In this document: piece by piece, positions 30,647 through 38,685 of the stretch | Numbering within the stretch: the first letter of the stretch is position 1 | Layout: the number at the start of each line of letters is the position of its first letter | Source: Geobacter sp. | GTDB lineage: Bacteria; Desulfobacterota; Desulfuromonadia; Geobacterales; DSM-12255 | Direction of reading: 5' to 3' | Length of the DNA: 64,000 nucleotides | NCBI GenBank assembly: GCA_009684525.1 | Contig: WKKR01000002.1 | Coordinates: 1 to 64,000 of the forward strand | Made by a program: the position numbers and the translations under genes | The notes under the pieces: model-generated | Database searches by the model: none | The model's input: only the letters and a program-made list of their open reading frames with translations | Told to the model about the DNA's origin: nothing

Positions 30647-31398
30647 GACGACTTCTCGGCATCGCCCTGCTGCTGCTCCTTGTTGCCGCCTGCGGCCGCA
30701 AGGGTGCGCTGATGGCTCCGGAAGGGCTGGTGCCGGCACGGGTGACCGACCTGCAGGCGCTGCAGCGGGGGGATGCCCTGCAGCTCTCCTGGACGCTCCC
30801 CGGCCGGCAGGAGGGGGGCGGCAAGCTGACCGACCTGGCGGGGTTCCGTATCATGCGGCACGAGGTGCTCCCCCCGGCGCAGGAGTGCACCGAATGCCCC
30901 GATGCCTGGAAACTCTTGAAGAATGTGGATCTGGAATACCTGCAAGGGGTGGAGCGCGCGGGAGACCGGCTCTTTGTCATCGACGGCACAGCGAAGCTGG
31001 GAACCGCCTACCAGTACCGGATTACGGCAGTCAACCGCGACGGTGACGCAGGCCTGAGCTCTGCGCCGGTCAGCTACCGCGTGCAGCCGCCGCTACCGCA
31101 GCCCCGTTTGACGGTAGTCCCCTCTCCCACCGCCATCCGGCTGGTCTGCGACGCCGGCAGCCTGCCCCAAGGGAAAAGCCCCGCAGGCTTCACCTTCTAC
31201 CGCAGCCGCAAGGGAGAGCGACTTCCCCTCATCCCCCTCACTGGCGCGATGCTCGCCACCCCAAGCCACGATGACTCCGGCCTCACGCGGGGCGAAACAT
31301 ACCTCTATGCCGCCGGCATCGTGGTCGACAACAACGGCCAACTGCAGGAAAGCCCGCTGTCGGCAACCGTCGAGGCCGCCCTGGCCCCGCCCGACTAG
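30643..31398 (+). CDS. Lipoprotein with fibronectin type III-like repeats
   Basis: The protein has 251 residues. [26 protein letters not shown] is a lipoprotein signal (lipobox VAAC, Cys17), and the CGRKGAL segment resembles the short YifL/LptM lipoprotein motif. After it come two regions of about 95 residues that look like FN3 folds, each starting with a pattern like [20 protein letters not shown] and containing a [12 protein letters not shown] or [13 protein letters not shown] strand. A cysteine pair ECTECPDAW lies near residue 87. Cell-surface or periplasmic binding is likely. It is coupled to argH by overlap and is probably the last gene of the operon. Confidence 0.75.
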   Translation: MRRLLGIALLLLLVAACGRKGALMAPEGLVPARVTDLQALQRGDALQLSWTLPGRQEGGGKLTDLAGFRIMRHEVLPPAQECTECPDAWKLLKNVDLEYLQGVERAGDRLFVIDGTAKLGTAYQYRITAVNRDGDAGLSSAPVSYRVQPPLPQPRLTVVPSPTAIRLVCDAGSLPQGKSPAGFTFYRSRKGERLPLIPLTGAMLATPSHDDSGLTRGETYLYAAGIVVDNNGQLQESPLSATVEAALAPPD

Positions 31399-31399
31399 T

Positions 31400-31554
31400 A
31401 GGTTGTTGAAAAACAGCCATCTCGCCGCCGTCCTCGAAAGCCGCCTTGTGCGGCGTAGCGCTGTTTATGCCCAGTGGGTACTACGCCTCCGCGGGGCTTT
31501 CTGCGGGTGCGACGATCTGACCGTTTTTGAACAACCTAAGGTTTTCAACAACCT
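31400..31554. repeat. Palindromic intergenic repeat, copy B
   Basis: AGGTTGTTGAAAAAC (31400-31414) is inverted as GTTTTTGAACAACCT (31523-31537) and again as GGTTTTCAACAACCT (31540-31554). The core GTGCGGCGTAGCGCTG is separated from TACGCCTCCGC by about 16 extra bases compared with copies A and C. It lies between convergent genes (FN3 lipoprotein and histidine kinase) and could act as a bidirectional terminator. Confidence 0.75.
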
Positions 31555-31570
31555 GCTGAAGGAGCGGCCG

Positions 31571-33553
31571 CTACGAAAGCGGCAGAGTGACCCGGAACAG
31601 TGTCCCGACGCCGGGAGAACTCTCCACCGCGATATTCCCGCCATGATCCTTGATGATGCCGTAGGAAACCGATAGCCCCAGGCCCGTGCCGTCGGCGCGG
31701 GTGGTGAAAAACGGGTTGAAGATCTGTCCCATCTGCTCTGCGGCGATACCGGCCCCGGTATCGGCAACTGTCACCTCGCACATCCCCTCGGCCGGCATGG
31801 CCCGGCTGGAGACCGTCAGAATCCCCCCCTGCGGCATGGCCTGAATGGCATTGAGCACCAGGTTGGTGAACACCTGCCGCAACTGGTCCGCATCGGCATC
31901 GATCTCCAGGTAGCCCGAGCGATACTGCTTCTCCACGGTGATCCCGGTCAGCGGGATCTGGTGCCCCACCTGCCCGACAATCTCGTCCAGGATGCCGTTG
32001 ATCGCCGCCCGGCCGAGCACCTTGTGTTCCCGGCGGGCGAAACGGAGCAGGTTGGCGACGATCCGTTCCACCCTCCCCACCTGCCGGGTAATGATCCCGA
32101 CCTCTTCCTGGGAAGGTGATTCCTCGGGGAGGGCCAACTGCAGGAGTTCCGCGTTGCCGCGGATGATGGCGAGCGGATTGTTGATCTCGTGGGCCACGCC
32201 GGCGGCGAGCTCGCCGATGGCAGCGAGCTTTTCGACCCGGAGCAGCTCCTGCTGCGTCTGGACCAACAACCGGTTCTTCTCCTCCAGCTCGGCCGTGCGG
32301 AGCAGTACCTTGTGCTCCAGATCGCGGTTCAGCCCCCTGATCTCCTCCTCCTGCAGGGTAAGCGCCGCCGACATCCGGTTGAACTCCTCACCCAGGTCAC
32401 CGATCTCATCGTTGCTGCTGCTCTCGATCCGCACGCCACGCTCCCCGGCAGCCACTCGACGGGCCAGCGACTCCAGTTCCTTGATGGGGCGGGCAAGCTT
32501 GGAGCTGGCAACCCTGGAAACAAAGATCCCCATCAATGACCCGAGCATGAGAACCCCCCCGACCAGCAGGCTCATGGTGAACCTGAGCCGCGTGTAGGGC
32601 TTTTCCAGCATGCCGACATAGAGGGCGCCAACCGGAGCCCCCTCCAGCGAGATGATCGGTTCATAGGCGCTGAAATACCAGTCGTTCACCACGAAGGCGC
32701 GGCCGACCCATTTCTCCTTCTTCAGCACGACCTTGTCGTAGACCTCCTCCGACAGCTTGGTGCCGATGGCCCGGCGATTCTCCGTATCCATGATGTTGGT
32801 GGCGATGCGCAGGTCGTTGAGAAAGATGGTGGCGCCACCCACGTCTTTCCCCTCATGCTTGACCCCTTCGTAGACCACCTTTTTGATCCTGTCCACCAGG
32901 TCGTTGTTGTTGTTCAGGAGTACGCCACCGTACAACGCCCCGACCACGGTCCCCGACCGGTCCCGAATGGGAGCCGACGCCATCAGCAGCATGCCGGCGT
33001 CTTCCACAGCGGCACGGAGCGGCGTGGCATGGGGAGTCAGCACTGCTGCCACCTTTGCCTGGCCGGCCAGGTCCTCACCTTCCATGGCGAGCTGCTGCGC
33101 AGAAAAGACCGCGGTCCCGGCAGTCAGTTCCCCGACCAAGGCCCGCTTCACCAGGAAGTCCCGGGAGCGGTCGTCGCCATAGACCTCGGGGTTGCGGGCG
33201 CGGAACAGAACGGTTCCGGCGGCATCGACCGCCGTAATGACATGCAGTTGCTCGCTCTTCAGGAGCGGCACGAGGATCTCGGCTATCTCCCGCCGGCTTT
33301 TACCGCTTAAGGCTTCAGCCGTGTAGGAGGCACCGGCGGTAAACTTGACCACGTCGCGGACATGATCGATCTCATTCAGGTAGATTTCACGGGCGGCATT
33401 GAGGTCGTTGCGCACCTTTTCCTGCGCCTGGCTGCCAATTTTGGCGATCAGAATGGAGAAACCCAACAGGCTGCAGATCAGGATGGCAATCAAAAGGGGC
33501 AGGAGAGTGGCAATGGTCAGTTTGACCCGGATGGGAAAGCGGCGGCGCTGCAT
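31571..33553 (-). CDS. Cache-domain sensor histidine kinase (NtrB/AtoS type)
   Basis: The protein has 660 residues. A transmembrane helix (about 12-35) and a second (about 335-355) flank a periplasmic double-Cache-like sensor of about 300 residues. HAMP (about 355-410), a coiled coil, HisKA with the phospho-acceptor His in AAGVAHEINNPLAIIRGN (about 475) and HATPase_c with NLVLNAIQAMPQGG, DTGAGI and GTGLGLSVSYGIIKDHGG follow. The NPLAIIRGN motif is the class that pairs with NtrC-like regulators. The regulator gene lies immediately upstream on the same strand, 22 bases away. The periplasmic ligand is unknown. Confidence 0.92.
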   Translation of the reverse strand: MQRRRFPIRVKLTIATLLPLLIAILICSLLGFSILIAKIGSQAQEKVRNDLNAAREIYLNEIDHVRDVVKFTAGASYTAEALSGKSRREIAEILVPLLKSEQLHVITAVDAAGTVLFRARNPEVYGDDRSRDFLVKRALVGELTAGTAVFSAQQLAMEGEDLAGQAKVAAVLTPHATPLRAAVEDAGMLLMASAPIRDRSGTVVGALYGGVLLNNNNDLVDRIKKVVYEGVKHEGKDVGGATIFLNDLRIATNIMDTENRRAIGTKLSEEVYDKVVLKKEKWVGRAFVVNDWYFSAYEPIISLEGAPVGALYVGMLEKPYTRLRFTMSLLVGGVLMLGSLMGIFVSRVASSKLARPIKELESLARRVAAGERGVRIESSSNDEIGDLGEEFNRMSAALTLQEEEIRGLNRDLEHKVLLRTAELEEKNRLLVQTQQELLRVEKLAAIGELAAGVAHEINNPLAIIRGNAELLQLALPEESPSQEEVGIITRQVGRVERIVANLLRFARREHKVLGRAAINGILDEIVGQVGHQIPLTGITVEKQYRSGYLEIDADADQLRQVFTNLVLNAIQAMPQGGILTVSSRAMPAEGMCEVTVADTGAGIAAEQMGQIFNPFFTTRADGTGLGLSVSYGIIKDHGGNIAVESSPGVGTLFRVTLPLS

Positions 33554-33575
33554 CAGTGACGGGACTCCCCTCTGC

Positions 33576-34940
33576 TCATGCCGACTGCCGGGGCAGGACT
33601 AGCCCGTACTCGGCAATCTTGCGGTCCAGGGTCTTGCGCGAGATGCCGAGCAGCTCGGCAGAGCGGCTCTTGTGATACTGGTTGGTCTCCAGCACCTGCC
33701 GGATATGCTCGCGCTCCAGCGCTTCGAGCGATACCGCACCGCTCTGTGCCGCAGGCTGCGGCGCCGCGGCCGCATTCCAGATCGGCAGTATCTCGGGGGT
33801 GATGCTGGTGCTGCGTGCCAGGATGACCGCCCGCTCCATGACGTTTTCCAGTTCCCTGGCATTACCCGGCCAGTGGTAGCCGACCAGCAGGCGGAGTGCT
33901 TCGTCGCTGATACCGGTAACCTCCTTTTTCATGCGGGTGCTGAAGCGGGCCAGGAAATGCCGGGCCAGCGGCTCGATATCCTCGGGCCGCTCGCGGAGAG
34001 GGGGCAGATTGATGGTAATGACATTGAGCCGGTAGAAAAAATCCTCGCGGAATCGCCCCTGCCTGATCTCTGCCTCCAGGTCCTTGTTGGTGGCGGCCAC
34101 AAAGCGGATATCCACCGATTTGGGCCTGGTACTCCCCACCGGGATGAATTCCCGCTCCTGGATGACACGCAGGAGCTTGGCCTGCACGGTCAGGCTCATA
34201 TCCCCCACCTCGTCCAGAAAGAGGGTGCCGCCGTCCGCCTCCTCCAGCATCCCCTTCTGGGCCGCGAATGCCCCGGTAAAGGCACCGCGGACATGCCCGA
34301 ACAGCTGGCTCTCCAGGAGGGTTTCGGTCAGTGCCGCACAGTTGATGGAGAAAAACAGGCCTCTTCGGCGTGGGCTGTTCTGATGGATGGTCGCGGCAAT
34401 GAGCTCCTTGCCGGTTCCTGACTCTCCCAGGATCAGGATGTTGCTGTCACTCGCCGCCACCTGCAAGGTCAGATCGTACACCTCCTGGAATTTCCGGCTG
34501 CGAAACACCATGGTGTCGGATTGTCCGCCATGCAGTTCCTCCCGCAGGTGCCGGTTTTCCTTGCGCAGATGCTCCCGCTCCAGCAGGTTGTCCAGCACCC
34601 CCAGGATCTTTTCCCTCGGGAAGGGCTTGGTGATGTAATCGTAGGCCCCCAGCTTGATCGCCTCCACCGCCGCATCGATGGAGCCGTAGGCGGTCATGAT
34701 GACCACCGGCAGATCGGGCCGCAAAAGTTTCACCTGCCTGAACACCTCAATGCCGTCCATGTCGGGCATCCGCACGTCCTGCAGCAGCAGGTCGGCGCTG
34801 ACCGCACTCTCCAGCCGCTGCAACAGGATTTTGCCGGACGTGAAGGTCTCCACGCCGAAACCCTGCCCTTCCAGCATCTTTTTCAGATAGCGGAGGATCT
34901 CCGTTTCGTCGTCGCATATCAGGATCTTCGGCTTCGCCAT
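33576..34940 (-). CDS. Sigma54-dependent NtrC-family response regulator
   Basis: The protein has 454 residues. The receiver domain carries the acceptor Asp in LLLQDVRMPDMDG (about residue 54). The AAA+ domain has Walker A GESGTGKELIAATIH, the sigma54-contacting GAFTGA loop (HVRGAFTGAFAAQKG), Walker B TLFLDEVGDM and FRVDFFYRLNV-like FREDFFYRLNVITI. A Fis-type helix-turn-helix (SAELLGISRKTLDRKIAEYGL) closes it. ATG at 34940 has a GAGGG site; a GTG at 34952 is possible. It is transcribed away from the hydrogenase operon, whose promoter is of the sigma54 type, so it probably activates it. Confidence 0.95.
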   Translation of the reverse strand: MAKPKILICDDETEILRYLKKMLEGQGFGVETFTSGKILLQRLESAVSADLLLQDVRMPDMDGIEVFRQVKLLRPDLPVVIMTAYGSIDAAVEAIKLGAYDYITKPFPREKILGVLDNLLEREHLRKENRHLREELHGGQSDTMVFRSRKFQEVYDLTLQVAASDSNILILGESGTGKELIAATIHQNSPRRRGLFFSINCAALTETLLESQLFGHVRGAFTGAFAAQKGMLEEADGGTLFLDEVGDMSLTVQAKLLRVIQEREFIPVGSTRPKSVDIRFVAATNKDLEAEIRQGRFREDFFYRLNVITINLPPLRERPEDIEPLARHFLARFSTRMKKEVTGISDEALRLLVGYHWPGNARELENVMERAVILARSTSITPEILPIWNAAAAPQPAAQSGAVSLEALEREHIRQVLETNQYHKSRSAELLGISRKTLDRKIAEYGLVLPRQSA

Positions 34941-35292
34941 GGTCCCTCGCACCGTTTCCGGTCAATTTCAGGGGTGCAGCCCCTGCCGGGCGGTCTCCCC
35001 GCTTCGGGTTCTCCCCCTGATTCGTCCACCGTTCCCATACCTTACCGCACACATGGACAAAATGATACACAGCCGGACAAAACTACGCAAGCCGATAATC
35101 CCTCCCCATTTTCACCGATGTTGCCCCCCTGCTGCCGTACCAATAATTCCTGACAGTTAGAGCATTATAATAAAAAAGGAATCGTCCCGGCGTCTTGGCA
35201 AGGCAGTTGCTGTATACGAGGGCAGGCTGCTACGGAAGTGCAGTATACATGCCTTTGATCAGGCTGACAGCACCATACGGAAAGGGAGGATC
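34941..35292. promoter_or_regulatory. Regulatory region between the NtrC-type gene and the hydrogenase operon
   Basis: This divergent space of 352 bases holds the sigma54 promoter listed separately, two direct repeats GGACAAAA at 35055-35062 and 35075-35082 (20 bases apart, about 120-140 bases upstream of the promoter, a fit for an activator binding site), a TATAAT at 35166 without a good -35, and the inverted pair TGTATAC (35211-35217) / GTATACA (35243-35249) between the promoter and hybS. Confidence 0.5.
35195..35211 (+). promoter_or_regulatory. Sigma54 (-24/-12) promoter of the hydrogenase operon
   Basis: TTGGCAAGGCAGTTGCT has the invariant GG (35197-35198) and GC (35209-35210) exactly 10 bases apart and matches the TGGCAC-N5-TTGCW consensus at all but one base. 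It lies 82 bases before the hybS start. Confidence 0.85.
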
Positions 35293-36402
35293 ATGAAGAA
35301 AGACGACGAATTTTTCTGCGCCGGCGTAACCCGCCGGGATTTCATCAAGACCTGCGTGACGGCAACCGCCATGATGGGCCTGCCGTTCGGCATGCATGCC
35401 AAGGTTGCCGAGGCGCTGGAGACCAACCAGAACCCTGCGGTGATCTGGTTGCACTTCCAGGAATGCACCGGCTGCTCCGAGTCGCTGCTCCGCTCCAGCC
35501 ACCCGACCATCACCTCGCTGATCCTGGACATGATCTCCCTGGATTACCACGAGACCCTGATGATCGGCTCCGGTCACCAGGCGGAGAAGTCGCTGCACGA
35601 CTCCATGGCCGCCAACAAAGGGAAATACCTGCTGGTGGTCGAGGGGGCGATCCCGACCAAGGACAACGGCATCTACTGCAAGGTTTCCGGCAAGACCGCG
35701 CTGGAATCGCTGCGGACCGCGGCGGAAGGGGCGGCAGCCATCATCCCCATCGGCACCTGCGCCGGCTACGGCGGCATCCAGTCGGTCTCCCCCAACCCCA
35801 CCGGCGCCGTCGGCGTCAGGGACATCGTCAAGGACAAGCCGATCATCAATATCCCCGGCTGCCCCCCCAATCCCTACAACTTCCTCTCCACGGTCATGTA
35901 CTACCTGACCTTCAAGCGCCTGCCGGAGCTGGATGCGCTGGGTCGCCCCAAGTTCGCCTATGGCCGCAAGATCCATGAGCACTGCGAGCGGAGGCCCCAC
36001 TTCGATGCCGGCCGCTTTGCCACTGCCTATGGCGACAACGACCACCGGGAAGGGCACTGCCTCTACAAACTGGGGTGCAAGGGGCCGGAAACCTTTGCCA
36101 ACTGCTCGGTACAGCGGTTCAACGACGTGGGAGTCTGGCCGGTCTCCATCGGCCACCCCTGCATCGGCTGCACCGAGCCCGATATCCTGTTCAAGAAGGC
36201 GATCGCCGAAAAGGTCCAGATCCATCTGCCGACCCCACCCGATACCTACGCACCGGTCAACATGAAGGACAAGGGAAAAGGCGCCGATCCGCTCACCACC
36301 GGCATTCTTGGACTGGCAGCCGGGGCGGCCCTCGGCGCCGGGGCCATGCTGGCGAAAAAACTCCCCAAGGACGGCGATTCACAGGAGAAGAAGGATGAGT
36401 AA
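35293..36402 (+). CDS. hybS: [NiFe] hydrogenase small subunit, Tat-exported
   Basis: It carries the iron-sulfur clusters that pass electrons from the active site of the large subunit. The protein has 369 residues. A twin-arginine signal TRRDFIK (residues 13-19) precedes the flavodoxin-like domain with the proximal cluster motif ECTGCSES, GTCAGYGGI and IPGCPPNP. The second domain carries the medial/distal cluster cysteines and His (EHCERRPHFDAGRF, HCLYKLGCKGPETFANC, GHPCIGCTEP). A C-terminal hydrophobic helix (LGLAAGAALGAGAMLAKKL) anchors it in the membrane. It is the first gene of the hyb operon and overlaps hybA by 8 bases. Confidence 0.95.
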   Translation: MKKDDEFFCAGVTRRDFIKTCVTATAMMGLPFGMHAKVAEALETNQNPAVIWLHFQECTGCSESLLRSSHPTITSLILDMISLDYHETLMIGSGHQAEKSLHDSMAANKGKYLLVVEGAIPTKDNGIYCKVSGKTALESLRTAAEGAAAIIPIGTCAGYGGIQSVSPNPTGAVGVRDIVKDKPIINIPGCPPNPYNFLSTVMYYLTFKRLPELDALGRPKFAYGRKIHEHCERRPHFDAGRFATAYGDNDHREGHCLYKLGCKGPETFANCSVQRFNDVGVWPVSIGHPCIGCTEPDILFKKAIAEKVQIHLPTPPDTYAPVNMKDKGKGADPLTTGILGLAAGAALGAGAMLAKKLPKDGDSQEKKDE

Positions 36403-37315
36403 GCAAAGTCGCAGGAGCTTTCTCAAAACCATCGGCTTCGGCGGTGCGGCGCTCGTGGCGAGCACCACCGGATTGTCCCATGCATCCGAACAGCCGCCGG
36501 TCAACAACGAGGCGCTCGGCATGCTCTACGACGCCACCATGTGCGTCGGCTGCAAGGCCTGCATGACCGCCTGCAAGCGGGTCAACGGCGACTTCGGCAG
36601 CCTCGCCTTTGAAAAGGCCCCCTTCGACCCGGACGGCCTCTGGGATGCCCCCCAGGACCTCTCCGGCAGCACGCGGACGCTGATCAAGCTCTACAAGGAA
36701 TCGGACAAGGAGTGGTCGTACATCAAGTACTCCTGCATGCACTGCCAGAAGCCGTCATGCGTCTCGGTCTGCCCGGTCAGCGCCATGACCAAGGACAAGG
36801 TCACCGGTATCGTCGACTACAACAAGGACACCTGCATCGGCTGCCGCTACTGCCAGGTCGGCTGCTCCTTCAACATCCCCAAGTTCCAGTGGGAAAAGAC
36901 CCTGCCCCAGATCGTCAAGTGCGACCTGTGCAAAAACACCAATCTCAAGGAAAAGGGGATCACCGCCTGTGCCCAGACCTGCCCGGTGGGTGCCATCTCC
37001 TTCGGCAAGCGGCGGGAACTGCTGGATATCGCCCATGCCCGGCTGCGTGACAATCCCGGCCGCTACATCCACCATGTCTACGGCGAATTCGAGCTGGGAG
37101 GGACCAACCACCTCTACCTGGCCGCGGTGCCGTTCCACAAGCTGGGACTCCCCATCGTGCCGCAGGATGCGCCGGCCGAATTCTCGGAAAAGATCCAGCA
37201 TACCATCTACAAGGGATTCGTGGCGCCGGTGGCGCTCTACAGCACCCTCTGTTTCATCGCCCTGAAAAACCAGAAACGGCAGGACAGTAACGGAAACGGG
37301 GAGGACGACAAGTAA
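36395..37315 (+). CDS. hybA: Hydrogenase iron-sulfur subunit HybA
   Basis: A ferredoxin-type electron-transfer subunit that links the small subunit to the membrane protein HybB. The protein has 306 residues. The Tat signal is QSRRSFLKTIGFGG. Four cysteine groups for [4Fe-4S] clusters follow: CVGCKACMTACK, CMHCQKPSCVSVCP, CIGCRYCQVGC, and CDLCKN with ACAQTCPVGA. A C-terminal hydrophobic helix (FVAPVALYSTLCFIAL) anchors it on the periplasmic side. The start at 36395 has an AGGAGAAGG site. The stop and the hybB ATG share a base (TAATG). Confidence 0.93.
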   Translation: MSKQSRRSFLKTIGFGGAALVASTTGLSHASEQPPVNNEALGMLYDATMCVGCKACMTACKRVNGDFGSLAFEKAPFDPDGLWDAPQDLSGSTRTLIKLYKESDKEWSYIKYSCMHCQKPSCVSVCPVSAMTKDKVTGIVDYNKDTCIGCRYCQVGCSFNIPKFQWEKTLPQIVKCDLCKNTNLKEKGITACAQTCPVGAISFGKRRELLDIAHARLRDNPGRYIHHVYGEFELGGTNHLYLAAVPFHKLGLPIVPQDAPAEFSEKIQHTIYKGFVAPVALYSTLCFIALKNQKRQDSNGNGEDDK

Positions 37316-38652
37316 TGGCCGGACATCATGATGAATTCATAAAACTCGAAGGGAAGATCTTCACCAGATCGTTCTTTGTCATGCTCACCCTGGTGGTGAT
37401 CGGCTTCTTTTTCATCGGCGTCCGCTACGTCAAGGGGATCGGCGCCGTCTCCAACATGAGCGACGGCTACCCCTGGGGGATCTGGATCGCCTACGACGTG
37501 GCAACCGGGACCGCCATCGCCTGCGGCGGCTACGCCGTCGCCATCCTGATCTATATCCGCAACAACTGGAAGTTCCACCCCCTGATCCGTTCGGCGCTCC
37601 TTACCTCGCTGTTCGGCTACGGCCTGGCCGGCTTCTCGGTGGTCGTCGACCTGGGGCGCTACTGGAACTCCTACGGCTTCTTCATCCCGTCGCGCTGGCA
37701 GATCAACTCGGCCATGTTCGAGGTGGCGCTCTGCGTCATGACCTACACCCTGGTCCTCATCATCGAGTTCCTGCCGGCAGTGCTCTGGTCGCTGGAGAAC
37801 AGCAAGGGTGTGACGCTGCGCAAGGTCGCCGACTGGCTCCATCCCCGGCTGACTCCCGACGAGGCCAGGCTCGCCTCGGGCCTGGAGTGGGTCAGGTCGT
37901 CCGCTGCGTGGCTCAGGCCGCGGCTCGACAAGGTTCTGGTCTTCTTCATCGTCCTCGGCATTACCCTCCCGACCATGCACCAGTCGTCCCTCGGCTCGCT
38001 GCTCCTGATCGCGGCCACCAAGCTCCACCCGCTCTGGCATACCGGCTTCCTGCCGCTTCTGTTCCTGATCAACTGCATCTACATCGGCTACTCCATTGTC
38101 ATCCTGGAATCGATCATCTCCTCTAACGCCTTCAAGCGGGAGATCGAGCTGAACGAGCTGTCGGGGCTGTCGCGCATCATCCCCTGGCTGACGGTGATCT
38201 GGCTTTCGGTGCGGGTCGGCGACCTGGCCTACCGCGGCCAGCTCGGCGCCGCAATCAAGCTGGACTTCTACTCCTGCTTCTTCCTCCTGGAATTCCTGCT
38301 GGTGGCGGGCGGCTCCATCATCCTCTTCAGCAGCAGGATGCGCCGCTCCCCGCGCTGGCTCTTCATCACCGCGGCCATGATCATCCTGGGGGGCGGGCTC
38401 TACCGCTTCAACGTCTACCTGATCGGCTTCAACCCCGGCCAGGGCTGGCACTACTTCCCCTCCATCGCCGAACTGATGATCACCGTCGGCGTCATCGCCC
38501 TGGAACTGTTGGGGTACCAGGTGCTGGTCAAGCTCTTCCCGGTCCTCCCCAATCCGAAGCATGCGGGCAGTGGCCACAAGACCGCAGATAACAGCCATCA
38601 TGCCGGCACCCACGAGGAGATCCTCCCCGCTGCCGTGCATGTGGGCAAATAA
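37315..38652 (+). CDS. hybB: Hydrogenase membrane subunit HybB (NrfD/PsrC family)
   Basis: An integral membrane protein that moves electrons between the quinone pool and the periplasmic hydrogenase. The protein has 445 residues and about ten hydrophobic helices. Family features include the N-terminal FFIGVRYVKGIGAVSNMSDGYPWGIWIAYDVATGTAIACGGYA, the GLAGFSVVVDLGRYWN segment near residue 110, and THQSSLG-like TMHQSSLGSLLLIA near 220. A histidine-rich tail follows the last helix. Start and stop position fit tight operon packing with hybA and hybL. Confidence 0.93.
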   Translation: MAGHHDEFIKLEGKIFTRSFFVMLTLVVIGFFFIGVRYVKGIGAVSNMSDGYPWGIWIAYDVATGTAIACGGYAVAILIYIRNNWKFHPLIRSALLTSLFGYGLAGFSVVVDLGRYWNSYGFFIPSRWQINSAMFEVALCVMTYTLVLIIEFLPAVLWSLENSKGVTLRKVADWLHPRLTPDEARLASGLEWVRSSAAWLRPRLDKVLVFFIVLGITLPTMHQSSLGSLLLIAATKLHPLWHTGFLPLLFLINCIYIGYSIVILESIISSNAFKREIELNELSGLSRIIPWLTVIWLSVRVGDLAYRGQLGAAIKLDFYSCFFLLEFLLVAGGSIILFSSRMRRSPRWLFITAAMIILGGGLYRFNVYLIGFNPGQGWHYFPSIAELMITVGVIALELLGYQVLVKLFPVLPNPKHAGSGHKTADNSHHAGTHEEILPAAVHVGK

Positions 38653-38685
38653 CATCCGCTACCTTATTCATAGAGGAGAAACTGC

